Assembly: GCF_003987495.1 (NCBI RefSeq)
Contig: NZ_NGJU01000005.1
Location: 83,841-147,840 of the forward strand
Direction of reading: 5' to 3'
Length of the DNA stretch: 64,000 bases
DNA from: Vagococcus salmoninarum
GTDB taxonomy: Bacteria; Bacillota; Bacilli; Lactobacillales; Vagococcaceae
In this document: positions 46,301 to 54,398 of the stretch, one piece after another
Numbering within the stretch: position 1 is the first letter of the stretch
Layout: every line of letters starts with the position of its first letter
Position numbers and translations under genes: made by a program
Notes under the pieces: generated by a model
The model's database searches: none
What the model was told of the DNA's origin: nothing
The model's input: the letters and a program-made list of their open reading frames with translations, nothing else

Positions 46301-47740
46301 TTAATTTTTGCTATCGATGTATTCTTCTTTAAGCTTCAAGTGCTCTTCGTAAGTTTTAGCAAAGTAAACTTTACCCGTGTCTACATCGGCTAAGAAGTAA
46401 ATAAACTCATTATCCTCTGGGTTTAAAACAGCATTAATCGCCTGTTCACTAGGGTTATTAAATGGTCCCGGTCCATAACCTTTATTAATATATAAGTTAT
46501 ATGGGGAATCCACTTGCGTATCTTTATTTGACAAGTGAACTTTATGTTCTTCCATGGCATACAAGATTGAAATATCTGATTGCAATGGCATGTCAGTCTC
46601 AATCCGATTTAAGAAGACTTGAGCAATGTTGCGACGGTCCCCTTCTTCGACACCTTCTTTTTCAACTAATGAAGCTAAGGTCAGTAACTGTTGAACCGTG
46701 TAGTTTTTAGCTGAGATATCTTCCATTTTAGGGGCTAAAATCGTATTCGTTTTATCCACCATCTGAGTGACAATCTCTTCGATCGTTGTTTCTTCATAAT
46801 AGTTATACGTTGCTGGGAATAAATAGCCTTCTAAACGATATCTAACATCTTTCCCATCTTTCACACTACTTAGTAGATTTGGGTATTTATCATATAAAGT
46901 ATTAAAGAATTTTTCATCAGTAATAACAGCCAAAAATTCTTCTTTGGACACTTTCGTTTTCTCTGCAAACAAATTCGCAATTTGTTCAATTGAAAAACCT
47001 TCAGGAATCGTTATTCGAGCGTCTGCTAATTCTAAAGGTTGGTCAGTGCCACCTTGTTGCAATAAGCGACCGATTTGTTCTAATTCCATATCGGGAGCCA
47101 TTTGATAAAAGCCACCTTTGAAATCAGTTAAATTGTTCGTTTTCACAAAATAGTTAAAAACTAAGCCACTTTTGATGATTTTATTTTCTTCAAGAATCGC
47201 TCCGATGCCTTTATTACTTGTACCAATTTTAATTTCGACTTGAACTAGCTTACTGTCTTTAGGATTGTAAGGTTTCAACGCAGATTTCCAATAGCGATAA
47301 AAAGAAAAGCCTAAAATAGTGACGGTAACGATTAATGCAACTACGACGACGGCAACGATTTTACGAACCATAGTATTTTCCTTTTGCCGTTTCGATTGAC
47401 GGCGACGACTTTCTGACATAGTAACTTCTGAAGACTCCTTTGACGGGTGTTTTAAGCGACTAGCTGTTTCTGAATGGTAAGTGTTTTCACGACTCACTTC
47501 CGCTTCTTGGCTAGTTGGCTCTTCCCGATGCTCTTGCTGCTTCCTTGGCTCTGTTTTTTCGTTATTTTCTTGGCCTTTTGTAGGATTTGGTAGATCGTTA
47601 TTTCTTTCTCTGATTGAACCGAGGACTTGCTCCCGGAGGCTGGCCCCCGCTAACGATTTATTTGTTCCATTTTGATTGTCTGTATTTTGATTTGAACGAC
47701 TTGCTTTCTTTTCATCTTGGTTCGGATGATTATTATCCAA
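46301..47740 (-). CDS. mltG: Endolytic murein transglycosylase MltG
   Basis: Cleaves nascent glycan strands and so limits their length. The 479-residue chain begins with a long hydrophilic cytoplasmic tail (about 1-120, rich in Asn, Glu and Lys). A single transmembrane helix follows (about 125-148, IVAVVVVALIVTVTILGFSF), then the extracellular YceG domain, with the catalytic Glu in LTLASLVEKEGVEEGDRR and NVYFL-like LNPEDNEFIYFLAD near the end. The start is TTG at 47740, fixed by AAGGAGG 7 bases upstream. A long N-terminal tail is common in streptococci and enterococci. Confidence 0.94.
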   Translation of the reverse strand: MDNNHPNQDEKKASRSNQNTDNQNGTNKSLAGASLREQVLGSIRERNNDLPNPTKGQENNEKTEPRKQQEHREEPTSQEAEVSRENTYHSETASRLKHPSKESSEVTMSESRRRQSKRQKENTMVRKIVAVVVVALIVTVTILGFSFYRYWKSALKPYNPKDSKLVQVEIKIGTSNKGIGAILEENKIIKSGLVFNYFVKTNNLTDFKGGFYQMAPDMELEQIGRLLQQGGTDQPLELADARITIPEGFSIEQIANLFAEKTKVSKEEFLAVITDEKFFNTLYDKYPNLLSSVKDGKDVRYRLEGYLFPATYNYYEETTIEEIVTQMVDKTNTILAPKMEDISAKNYTVQQLLTLASLVEKEGVEEGDRRNIAQVFLNRIETDMPLQSDISILYAMEEHKVHLSNKDTQVDSPYNLYINKGYGPGPFNNPSEQAINAVLNPEDNEFIYFLADVDTGKVYFAKTYEEHLKLKEEYIDSKN

Positions 47741-47877
47741 AATGAAACCTCCTTACTACTGATTAAACTCAGTCATAACTTCCATTATTATACACGAAAC
47801 TCTCTGAAAGTTAAAACCTTTTTAGCGCTTTTTAATTTCTCAGTTTTTTTAATTTTTTTTACAAAAAATATTAATAA

Positions 47878-47905
47878 AAAAAAACAGCCAAAGCTGTTAT
47901 TTTTT
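47878..47905 (-). terminator. Terminator of the amino-acid ABC operon
   Basis: On the minus strand AACAGC-TTTG-GCTGTT is followed by a T9 run, just after the stop of the binding-protein gene. Confidence 0.88.
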
Positions 47906-47913
47906 ATCTTGAT

Positions 47914-48738
47914 TTACTTAATTGTTTTATCTTCACCAAACCACTTTTGACTAATTTTTTCCATCTCACCAGCCGCTTTTAACTTATCTAAAGCGCCGTT
48001 AATTTGTTTCAATGTTTCTGAGTCGTCTTTTCTTACCCCCACTGCGTAATCTTCTTGAGGGAATTGACTATCTAAGATTAAATACTTATCTGCTTGACCT
48101 TCTTGTTCAATGTAATACTCAGCAAAAACACTATCAATAATAAAGCCATCAATTCGACCATTGTTTAAATCTAAAAAGGTTTCAACAAAAGTTGGATATA
48201 AAATCGCTTCTTGATTTTCAACAAAGTCTAGCAATAATTCAGGATTAGCTACTAAAACATCAGCACCACTTGAGCCTTCTTGAGCTCCCAAGGGTTTATC
48301 TTTTAAGTTTTCATAACTCGTTATATTATTTTTAGCTAAGGTCACAATGACTTGCTCATTATTTAAGTAAGCTTGTGTAAAAGCGACTTTCTCTTGGCGC
48401 TCTTTCGTTACTGTGTAACCATTCCAAATTAAATCAATCCGTCCATTTTGAAGCTCGGTCTCTTTCATCATCCAATCAATTGGTTGGATTTCCGCTTCCA
48501 CACCTAATTCTGCCGCTACTGCCTCGGCTAAATCAATGTCAAAACCAACTAAATTGTCATTTTCATCTCTAAAGCCCATGGGTACGAAAGTATCATCGAC
48601 ACCAATCACTAATTTGCCTGTTTCAGTGATTTTTTCCCAATCTTTTAATCCTTGACTCTCTTCTTGCTCATTACTACAAGCTGCTAAACTTAAACTAACT
48701 AACAACGTACTAACAATAATTTTTACTTTTTTCATCAT
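47914..48738 (-). CDS. Amino-acid ABC transporter binding lipoprotein
   Basis: A 274-residue extracellular solute-binding protein of the SBP_bac_3 family. The lipobox LAACS puts Cys21 at the lipidation site. LVIGVDDTFVPMGFRDENDN, FDIDLAEAVAAELG and DLIWNGYTVTKER are typical of polar amino-acid binding proteins. It is the last gene of a four-gene operon behind a T-box leader, and the T-box should tell the amino acid. Its specifier could be read as His (CAC) or Thr (ACA). A histidine transporter is the first guess because of the HisH-like protein at the head of the operon. Confidence 0.88.
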   Translation of the reverse strand: MMKKVKIIVSTLLVSLSLAACSNEQEESQGLKDWEKITETGKLVIGVDDTFVPMGFRDENDNLVGFDIDLAEAVAAELGVEAEIQPIDWMMKETELQNGRIDLIWNGYTVTKERQEKVAFTQAYLNNEQVIVTLAKNNITSYENLKDKPLGAQEGSSGADVLVANPELLLDFVENQEAILYPTFVETFLDLNNGRIDGFIIDSVFAEYYIEQEGQADKYLILDSQFPQEDYAVGVRKDDSETLKQINGALDKLKAAGEMEKISQKWFGEDKTIK

Positions 48739-48753
48739 TACTTCCTCCTCTTA

Positions 48754-49389
48754 TTATTTGATAGGTTCAACGACTAACAACTGATCAGCAATTTTTTTAG
48801 CGAACTCATGATCATGAGTTACGACAATTTGAGTCATACCAGCGGCTTTTAAAGATAAAATTGTCTCGGCGACGCTGTCTCTTAAAGCAGGGTCTAAGGC
48901 ACTTGTCGGTTCATCGTAACAAAGCACCTTAGGTTCCATTAGCAAGGCTCTAGCAATCGCTACACGCTGTTTTTGACCACCTGACAATTGGTATGGGTAT
49001 TTATCTTGTTGCTCTACTAAATCTAACTGAGATAAAACTGATAAACTGTTCTTTTCAGCTACTACTTTACTTTGTTTAAGGACACGTATCGGTGCTAAGG
49101 TTAAGTTCTCCTTAATTGATAAATGAGGAAATAGATTAAACTCTTGAAATACAATCCCAATCCGTTCCAGACTATTTTCATGATCTTGGGGATCAATTTT
49201 TTGACCTGCAACAAAAATTTCCCCTTGGTCCATCTTCTCTAGCCCACAGATGCACCGAAGTAACGTTGTTTTCCCACCACCAGAAGGACCAGTTATCGCT
49301 AAAATCGAGCCTGCTGGCACACTTAAATCAAGGCTATCGAGAATTTTTTTACCATTAAATTCCTTTGTGACATTTTTTAGTTCAAGCAT
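48754..49389 (-). CDS. Amino-acid ABC transporter ATP-binding protein
   Basis: The 211-residue ATPase of the uptake system. Walker A is ITGPSGGGKTTLLRCICG, signature LSGGQKQRVAIARALLMEP, Walker B CYDEPTSALDP, and the H-loop is in VVTHDHEFA. It is shorter than typical GlnQ (about 240 residues), ending soon after the H-loop. Directly between the permease and binding-protein genes, with 15-base gaps on both sides. Confidence 0.92.
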   Translation of the reverse strand: MLELKNVTKEFNGKKILDSLDLSVPAGSILAITGPSGGGKTTLLRCICGLEKMDQGEIFVAGQKIDPQDHENSLERIGIVFQEFNLFPHLSIKENLTLAPIRVLKQSKVVAEKNSLSVLSQLDLVEQQDKYPYQLSGGQKQRVAIARALLMEPKVLCYDEPTSALDPALRDSVAETILSLKAAGMTQIVVTHDHEFAKKIADQLLVVEPIK

Positions 49390-49404
49390 CTGTTATCCTC
49401 CTTT

Positions 49405-50052
49405 TTACTCATAATAATTCAATTTATTTTCTAAATGTTTCAATAGTAAGGTCAAGACGCCTGTTAACAAAAGATAGAAGAAGGCGACTTCGATTAAAGG
49501 AATCAAATTAATTTCACGTTGCAAAGCAACTTTTCCAGCTTTCATCACATCACTTAAACCGACAGCATAAATTAATGACGTGTCTTTAACTAAGGTAATG
49601 ATTTCATTGCCAATTGAAGGTAATAATTTTTTAAAGACTTGGGGCAAAACGATTGTTGTGACTGTTTGCCATTTACCTAAGCCTAAAACTTTTGCGCCTT
49701 CAATCTGGCCTTTAGGAATTGCTAAGATCCCACCACGAAAAATTTCCGCATAGTATGCCGTGTAGTTGATCACGAAGGCGACTAAAGCCGTTGTAAATCT
49801 CGGAAAGACTAAACTTTCTGAAATTAGCGGCAAGCCGTAAAAGATAAAAAACATTTGCAATAATAAAGGCGTTCCCCGAATGACCCAAGTATAAGTCGCA
49901 ATTAAGTATCGTAACGGTTTAAATGAGGTAGTTGCTCCGAGACCAACGATAAATCCTAATGGTAAAGAAATAAGTAAAGTTAAACTGAATAATTTCAAGG
50001 TGACTTGCAAGCCGGTCAATAATGCCGGTAAAACTTTTAAGGCTAATTCCAT
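49405..50052 (-). CDS. Amino-acid ABC transporter permease
   Basis: A 215-residue permease of the HisM/GlnP type with about five membrane helices. The EAA loop is in EGAKVLGLGKWQTVTTIVLPQ, and RGTPLLLQMFFIFYGLP near residue 60 is the conserved family motif. It should form a dimer that sits on two copies of the ATPase. The gene is 18 bases after the HisH-like gene and 15 bases before the ATPase gene. Confidence 0.92.
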   Translation of the reverse strand: MELALKVLPALLTGLQVTLKLFSLTLLISLPLGFIVGLGATTSFKPLRYLIATYTWVIRGTPLLLQMFFIFYGLPLISESLVFPRFTTALVAFVINYTAYYAEIFRGGILAIPKGQIEGAKVLGLGKWQTVTTIVLPQVFKKLLPSIGNEIITLVKDTSLIYAVGLSDVMKAGKVALQREINLIPLIEVAFFYLLLTGVLTLLLKHLENKLNYYE

Positions 50053-50070
50053 CGTCTTTTGCTCCTTTCT

Positions 50071-50673
50071 TTAAGAGGTGATGATTTTTTTCAATAACTC
50101 ACGGCCAACGTCACCGCTTTTTTCAGGTAAAAAGTGCAAGCCCCAAATATTTTCAGCTTGGATTATGGCTGGGAATTTTAGACTGCCCTGGCCTAGCCCT
50201 TTGATTAGTTCTAATTCGCAATCAACCCAGTAAGGTTTTGTAAAATAAACCTCTAAGTCTTGGTCTTCTTGCTGACTCATTAAGTCTTCAGCTACTCCTA
50301 AAAGTTTTCCCTGAGCAGGAAATGCGTGCTCTGACTCTTCCTCAAGTGGCAGCTCTTCGCTTAAGCCTTCTAATAAGTTTAACCCTGTCAGATAGTTTGC
50401 ACCTAGCTGACCTTCGAACAATAGATGGAGTCCTAAGCCGATGCCAATTATTTTTTTATTAGCCTTAGCCGCCGCTTTTAATACTGGCACTAGTTGATTT
50501 CCTTTTAAAGTCCTCATAGCTTTTTCATAGGACTCTTGGTCAGGAATAATGATGCCACTACTTTTTTCTATCTCTGGAATGCTTAAAGTACATGTTGCTT
50601 GAAAGCCTAATCCTACAAGTTCTTTGATTAATTCCTCTTGTTCTGCTGGTGCGTCACTTAAAATCACAATCAT
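50071..50673 (-). CDS. HisH-like glutamine amidotransferase homologue without catalytic Cys and His
   Basis: A 200-residue protein with the class I glutamine amidotransferase fold, closest in pattern to HisH. IIGIGLGLHLLFEG (about 75-88) aligns with [11 protein letters not shown], where the nucleophile Cys is now Gly79. NIWGLHFLPEKSG (about 174-186) aligns with the HPEKSG block, where the His is now Leu181 and Glu183 is kept. It cannot hydrolyse glutamine by the normal mechanism. The frame opens with TTG at 50706 inside the T-box terminator, so the ATG at 50673 is chosen; its SD is weak. It leads a T-box-controlled amino-acid ABC operon. Confidence 0.78.
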   Translation of the reverse strand: MIVILSDAPAEQEELIKELVGLGFQATCTLSIPEIEKSSGIIIPDQESYEKAMRTLKGNQLVPVLKAAAKANKKIIGIGLGLHLLFEGQLGANYLTGLNLLEGLSEELPLEEESEHAFPAQGKLLGVAEDLMSQQEDQDLEVYFTKPYWVDCELELIKGLGQGSLKFPAIIQAENIWGLHFLPEKSGDVGRELLKKIITS

Positions 50674-50704
50674 CTTTACACAACCTATCTTTTTTATTAA
50701 ATAC

Positions 50705-50986
50705 AAAAAAGTCCCCTTGGCATCAGATCAATGCCAAGAGGACGAGCGTTTTAATTCACGTGTTTCCACCTCTGTTCGCAATTGCTTTACAGCAACTACC
50801 TCAGAAAGTCTCTAAGAGACTTTTGCGATAACGAGCATACCGATTGAACCTACTAAATGATTACTCATTTTTCGGCAAAATAGCTCCCAGCTGTGTTCGT
50901 TATATATGTGCTATCCTTTTCCACCACCCAAGGACTCTCTAAAAACATCACTATATAATTACTTGGTCTGTTCTAAGCTTTTTTCT
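50705..50986 (-). ncRNA. T-box leader of the amino-acid ABC operon
   Basis: On the minus strand the RNA has the T-box parts in order. Stem I starts near 50986 and includes AGTA (loop-E side, near 50960), AGAGAG with the apical TCCTT/AAGGA hairpin, and a specifier-side strand GAACACAG. The T-box sequence AGAGGTGGAAACACG lies at 50759-50773, and the terminator GTCCTCTTGGCAT/ATGCCAAGGGGAC with a T6 run lies at 50711-50743. The specifier can be read as CAC (50893-50895, His) or ACA (Thr). The UGGA in the bulge would suit a tRNA whose base 73 is U. Uncharged tRNA should switch the operon on. Confidence 0.85.
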
Positions 50987-51012
50987 AATTGTGTTCTAAT
51001 GAACTTTTCAAT

Positions 51013-51041
51013 ACTTTATCATGAATAAAACTAAAGGTCAA
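51013..51041 (-). promoter_or_regulatory. Promoter of the T-box operon
   Basis: On the minus strand TTGACC (51036-51041) and TAAAGT (51013-51018) are separated by 17 bases. The transcript would begin near 51006, about 20 bases before Stem I. Confidence 0.7.
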
Positions 51042-51067
51042 CTCTTTTATTTAGAATGACCAAAAAT

Positions 51068-52401
51068 TTAAGCTAAGGCACCCATTGGATCCCAAGGTAA
51101 AAGGGTCGTCACTTGGTCTGCCGCGATAATTGCTTGTAAATGTTCTGGTAAGTAGGTTTTTTAATCACAACTTGGTAAGTATATTCATCCATCCAAGCAT
51201 CACTCATCACGAAGTAACCTTTCGAACCGACTTTATCTCCCCAACTATTTTCAACTTTCCATTTAGTTGGTTGCCCCTCAATTAAATTCACTCCGGTCAA
51301 GACCATGGCATGAGTCATTAAACTTTCACCGTAATCTAAGCGTTCGGCTTTCGTCATTGAAAAATCAACAGCTAAAGTGCTGTCAACGTCATAAATATCT
51401 GTTGCCATAATTCCTGAATCACGAGTGGATGATTGACCGACATCACAGCCATACCAAACCGCTTCACCAGCTTTTAATTGGGCAATTGCTAACTCTTTAA
51501 AGGTCGGCATATCAACGTTTAAATGGCGAACTTCTTGACCGCCAACGACGCTACCGAGCATCTCAACTGTATACATTTGATTGTAAGGCTTGTCCGCTGT
51601 TGGAGCATTAATGACACTGACATATTCACTTAAATCTAAGCCCACATATTTAGCGTAAAATGTTTGTGGTGTTAAATGTTGATCTAAATGATAGACTTGT
51701 TCACTGTCCCGGTAGTCAAAATCAAAGGTTGTTGGTGGTGTGCCTAAGGCTGTGGCTAACATATTATAAACATCATTTAACATCAAGGCTTTTTCAGCTC
51801 GTAAGACTTCTTGACTACTGTTTTCGGCGATTAAATTTCGTAACGTGACAGCATCTTTCCGTAATTTTTTATTTAAATAAGTGTTTAATTCTTTGGAAGC
51901 AGAGCTACTGAAAGCTTCTGGCATGACCGATTTAGGAACAACCCCGTATTTTTGAATTAAAGCGACTAACATGTCCCATTGGCCACCATCTTGTTGAGGG
52001 GTAGCTAATAAGAATGCGACTTTACGACTGGTTAGTTCCTCTGAGCTAGTCTTAATAATATTTTCATAAAAATAATTAGCTTTTTCAAACTTATCCCAGA
52101 AAAAGGTATGATTTTGAGACAACTCAAAGTCTTTTAGTTTCAGCGTATGGGCCATGTGGTGGCGGAACGTATTTAAGGCAGCGAACATCCAACAACGGCC
52201 ACTTTGTTTTTGATTTGCCACATTCCCTGTTTCTAGATCAATTGAAAAAACTGGCGTGTTTAAAACCGTTGAGGATTGATTGATAGAAGAAGCTAAAATG
52301 CCATTCTTGACTACCCCTCGCTGAATGGCACGTTTTTCAAGTGAGTTTTCATAATTTGTCGCAAATTCCTTAATTTGAGTCATGTCGATTGATTCTTTCA
52401 T
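51068..52401 (-). pseudogene. pepC: Aminopeptidase C with a frameshift near its 3' end
   Basis: A cysteine aminopeptidase of the bleomycin hydrolase family. The catalytic residues are all present: Cys70 in NQKQSGRCWMFAALNTFRHH, His in LMTHAMVLTGVNL and Asn in KVENSWGDK. The uninterrupted frame ends at 51109 with an odd tail after VVIKKP. In the next frame the sequence continues as YLPEHLQAIIAADQVTTLL, then PWDPMGALA and stop at 51068, which is the normal family C-terminus. The shift falls at a run of six A residues (sense strand, 51157-51162), where a seventh would restore the frame (444 residues). It could be a real mutation or a sequencing error. Confidence 0.88.
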
Positions 52402-52510
52402 TTTCTTCTTCCTCTCTAGACTTAATTCTTTAAGTTTACTCCTTTTTTTATGATAATTCCAATAATAACAAAGTGATTTAACTACGCATTTAACTTTTCA
52501 CTTATTTTTC

Positions 52511-52539
52511 TTGCAAAGTCACCTTACCTGTATTAAGAT
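52511..52539 (+). promoter_or_regulatory. Promoter of the GntR operon
   Basis: TTGCAA (52511-52516) and TAAGAT (52534-52539) are separated by 17 bases, about 40 bases before the start codon. Confidence 0.55.
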
Positions 52540-52577
52540 AAGCAATACAAAGAAGACACAGAAAGGAGGAACTCATT

Positions 52578-52961
52578 GTGATCTTAACTTTAAATATGAC
52601 TAGTGACTTACCCATCTATCAACAAATTCGTAATCAAATTATTCTCGCCTTAGCAACAGGCCAATTAAAACCAGGGGAATCCTTACCTTCTGTTCGCCAA
52701 CTAGCTGACGATATTGGTGTTAATATGATGACTGTTTCCAAGGCTTATCAAAGCTTAAAAGAGGAAGGCGTCGTTGAAATGGATCGACGGCAAGGGACTA
52801 AAATCAAAGAACATATTTCGACTAATCCTAACTATTTAGTGGAACTCACGGAAACTTTGGAATTGTTATTTGCCCAATCCACTTTAAATGGCATCTCGGA
52901 AACGACCATTAATGACTTAACTAAAAAAATTTATCTAACTCATCAACGAAAGGATGTATAA
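52578..52961 (+). CDS. GntR family regulator, YtrA type
   Basis: A short regulator of 127 residues. The winged HTH covers almost the whole chain: DLPIYQQIRNQIILALATGQ, ESLPSVRQLADDIGVNMMTV and YQSLKEEGVVEMDRRQGT. There is only a short tail after it and no ligand domain, which is the YtrA subfamily. Such regulators usually repress a neighbouring transporter operon. The start is GTG at 52578, fixed by AAAGGAGG upstream. The downstream membrane protein gene starts within or just after its stop codon, so they are one operon. Confidence 0.9.
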   Translation: MILTLNMTSDLPIYQQIRNQIILALATGQLKPGESLPSVRQLADDIGVNMMTVSKAYQSLKEEGVVEMDRRQGTKIKEHISTNPNYLVELTETLELLFAQSTLNGISETTINDLTKKIYLTHQRKDV

Positions 52962-52965
52962 TTTT

Positions 52966-54363
52966 ATGTTTATGTTTATTTTCTTATACGGTATTCACTT
53001 AGTGATCTTAGGAATCCTCTATTTCACTTTTAATCTTTACACAAAGCCTCACAAAAATGTTATTTTAGAAACCACCTTAACTGACGAACAAATCAATCAA
53101 CCTGAAACTAAATCAGTCATCCTTAATTTTCGAAAAAAACTTAAAAAAAGCATTTTTTATTTAGCTTTGGCGGCTTTACCTTTAATTTTTATTAATTATG
53201 ATTCTATTGCTTTAATCTTTTACTTAACCTTAACCTTTGTCACTTTTGGAGTTGCGCAATTAATTTTAATTTCCGGTATTCGGGAGATGCAACTAATGAA
53301 AAAAGCCCAAGGTTGGCTAGTCAATGACGACAACTCGGAGCTTGTGCGGATTGATACAACCTTGTCACAAAATAAAAATCAAAAAAGTCTCGCCCCTACT
53401 TGGTTTATTCCCTTAGTTCTCGTTCCAATTATCTTTATTAGTTTAGGTTTAAACTCCAGCACAATTTGGGCCGCTTATTTGTGGATTAACTTACTATTCT
53501 TAGGAATGGTCAGCTTAATGTTCTTAGCTTATTATTTTATCTTACGTTTGCCTGCTAAAGTTTTAACTGATGACTCCCTGATTAACCAACAGTGTAATGA
53601 TATCCTCCGTCGTAACTGGTCCTTAATGGCAGTTTTAAGCGGTTATTACGTTGTCTTGTTAGAACTGATTATTAATCTAGCCATCTTTACTAGTACCGCC
53701 ACAATTACTTGGATTAGCTTGTTTTTAGTCTTGACTACTCTAGGCTTTTTAGCTTTAGTTTGCTACTTAATCTTTTCTGCTCGTAAAAAACAAGATGACT
53801 TGTTAACAGCCAGTCATAAATATTTAAGTGCTCAAGAAGACAGTTTTTGGCGTTACGGCTTTTATAACAACCCTCATGATTCTCGGACAATGGTTCAAGA
53901 CCGCCTTGGCATGAATATGTCATTAAATCTGGGGAATAAAAGTGGACGCCGAACTTTAACGATTATTATGACTTTGACACTAAGCCTCTTAGTCATTTTA
54001 TCAACGATGATGTTACGAGCGGATTTTTCGAAACATGCCTTTACAATGGCTTTTACTGACACAGCGATTACTTTAAAAGCCCCTTTAGCTAGCTCGGCTA
54101 CTTTAGCTTATCAAGAAATTGAGGACATCGCATTAATAGATGAACTACCTAAATCTGTAAGAGTTAACGGCACAGGGACAGCCCATTACGCTACTGGTAA
54201 ATTCAAAGTCACTGGTGAAAAAGAATTAGCCAATTTTTATATTGATCATCGTTCAGAAAAAATCATTAAAATTACAAGTCAGGGCCACTCTTATTATTTT
54301 ACTAATCAAAAAACGAGTGAAACTGAAGAAAACTATCAACGATTAGTCAATAAATTAAAATAA
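52966..54363 (+). CDS. Membrane protein paired with a GntR regulator
   Basis: A 465-residue integral membrane protein with about nine to ten hydrophobic segments. It resembles the DUF5808/DUF1648-type proteins that sit next to YtrA-like regulators. After the last segment (about residue 340, IIMTLTLSLLVILSTMMLRADF) there is an extracellular C-terminal domain of about 100 residues that looks PH-like. No ATPase gene accompanies it, so it is not an ABC system here. The frame opens with ATG at 52954, overlapping the regulator stop; the ATG at 52966 has a slightly better placed AAAGG and is chosen with low certainty. Function unknown. Confidence 0.7.
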   Translation: MFMFIFLYGIHLVILGILYFTFNLYTKPHKNVILETTLTDEQINQPETKSVILNFRKKLKKSIFYLALAALPLIFINYDSIALIFYLTLTFVTFGVAQLILISGIREMQLMKKAQGWLVNDDNSELVRIDTTLSQNKNQKSLAPTWFIPLVLVPIIFISLGLNSSTIWAAYLWINLLFLGMVSLMFLAYYFILRLPAKVLTDDSLINQQCNDILRRNWSLMAVLSGYYVVLLELIINLAIFTSTATITWISLFLVLTTLGFLALVCYLIFSARKKQDDLLTASHKYLSAQEDSFWRYGFYNNPHDSRTMVQDRLGMNMSLNLGNKSGRRTLTIIMTLTLSLLVILSTMMLRADFSKHAFTMAFTDTAITLKAPLASSATLAYQEIEDIALIDELPKSVRVNGTGTAHYATGKFKVTGEKELANFYIDHRSEKIIKITSQGHSYYFTNQKTSETEENYQRLVNKLK

Positions 54364-54398
54364 AAAATGCTGTGACAATTGTCACAGCATTTTTTGCT
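54362..54398. terminator. Bidirectional terminator
   Basis: AAAAATGCTGTGACAATTGTCACAGCATTTTTT is a perfect palindrome with A and T runs, between two convergent operons. Confidence 0.92.

Noticed and set aside
53735-53923. 62-codon minus-strand frame opposite the GntR partner gene
   Set aside because: Antisense shadow; the plus-strand gene has a long open frame with membrane helices and a terminator.
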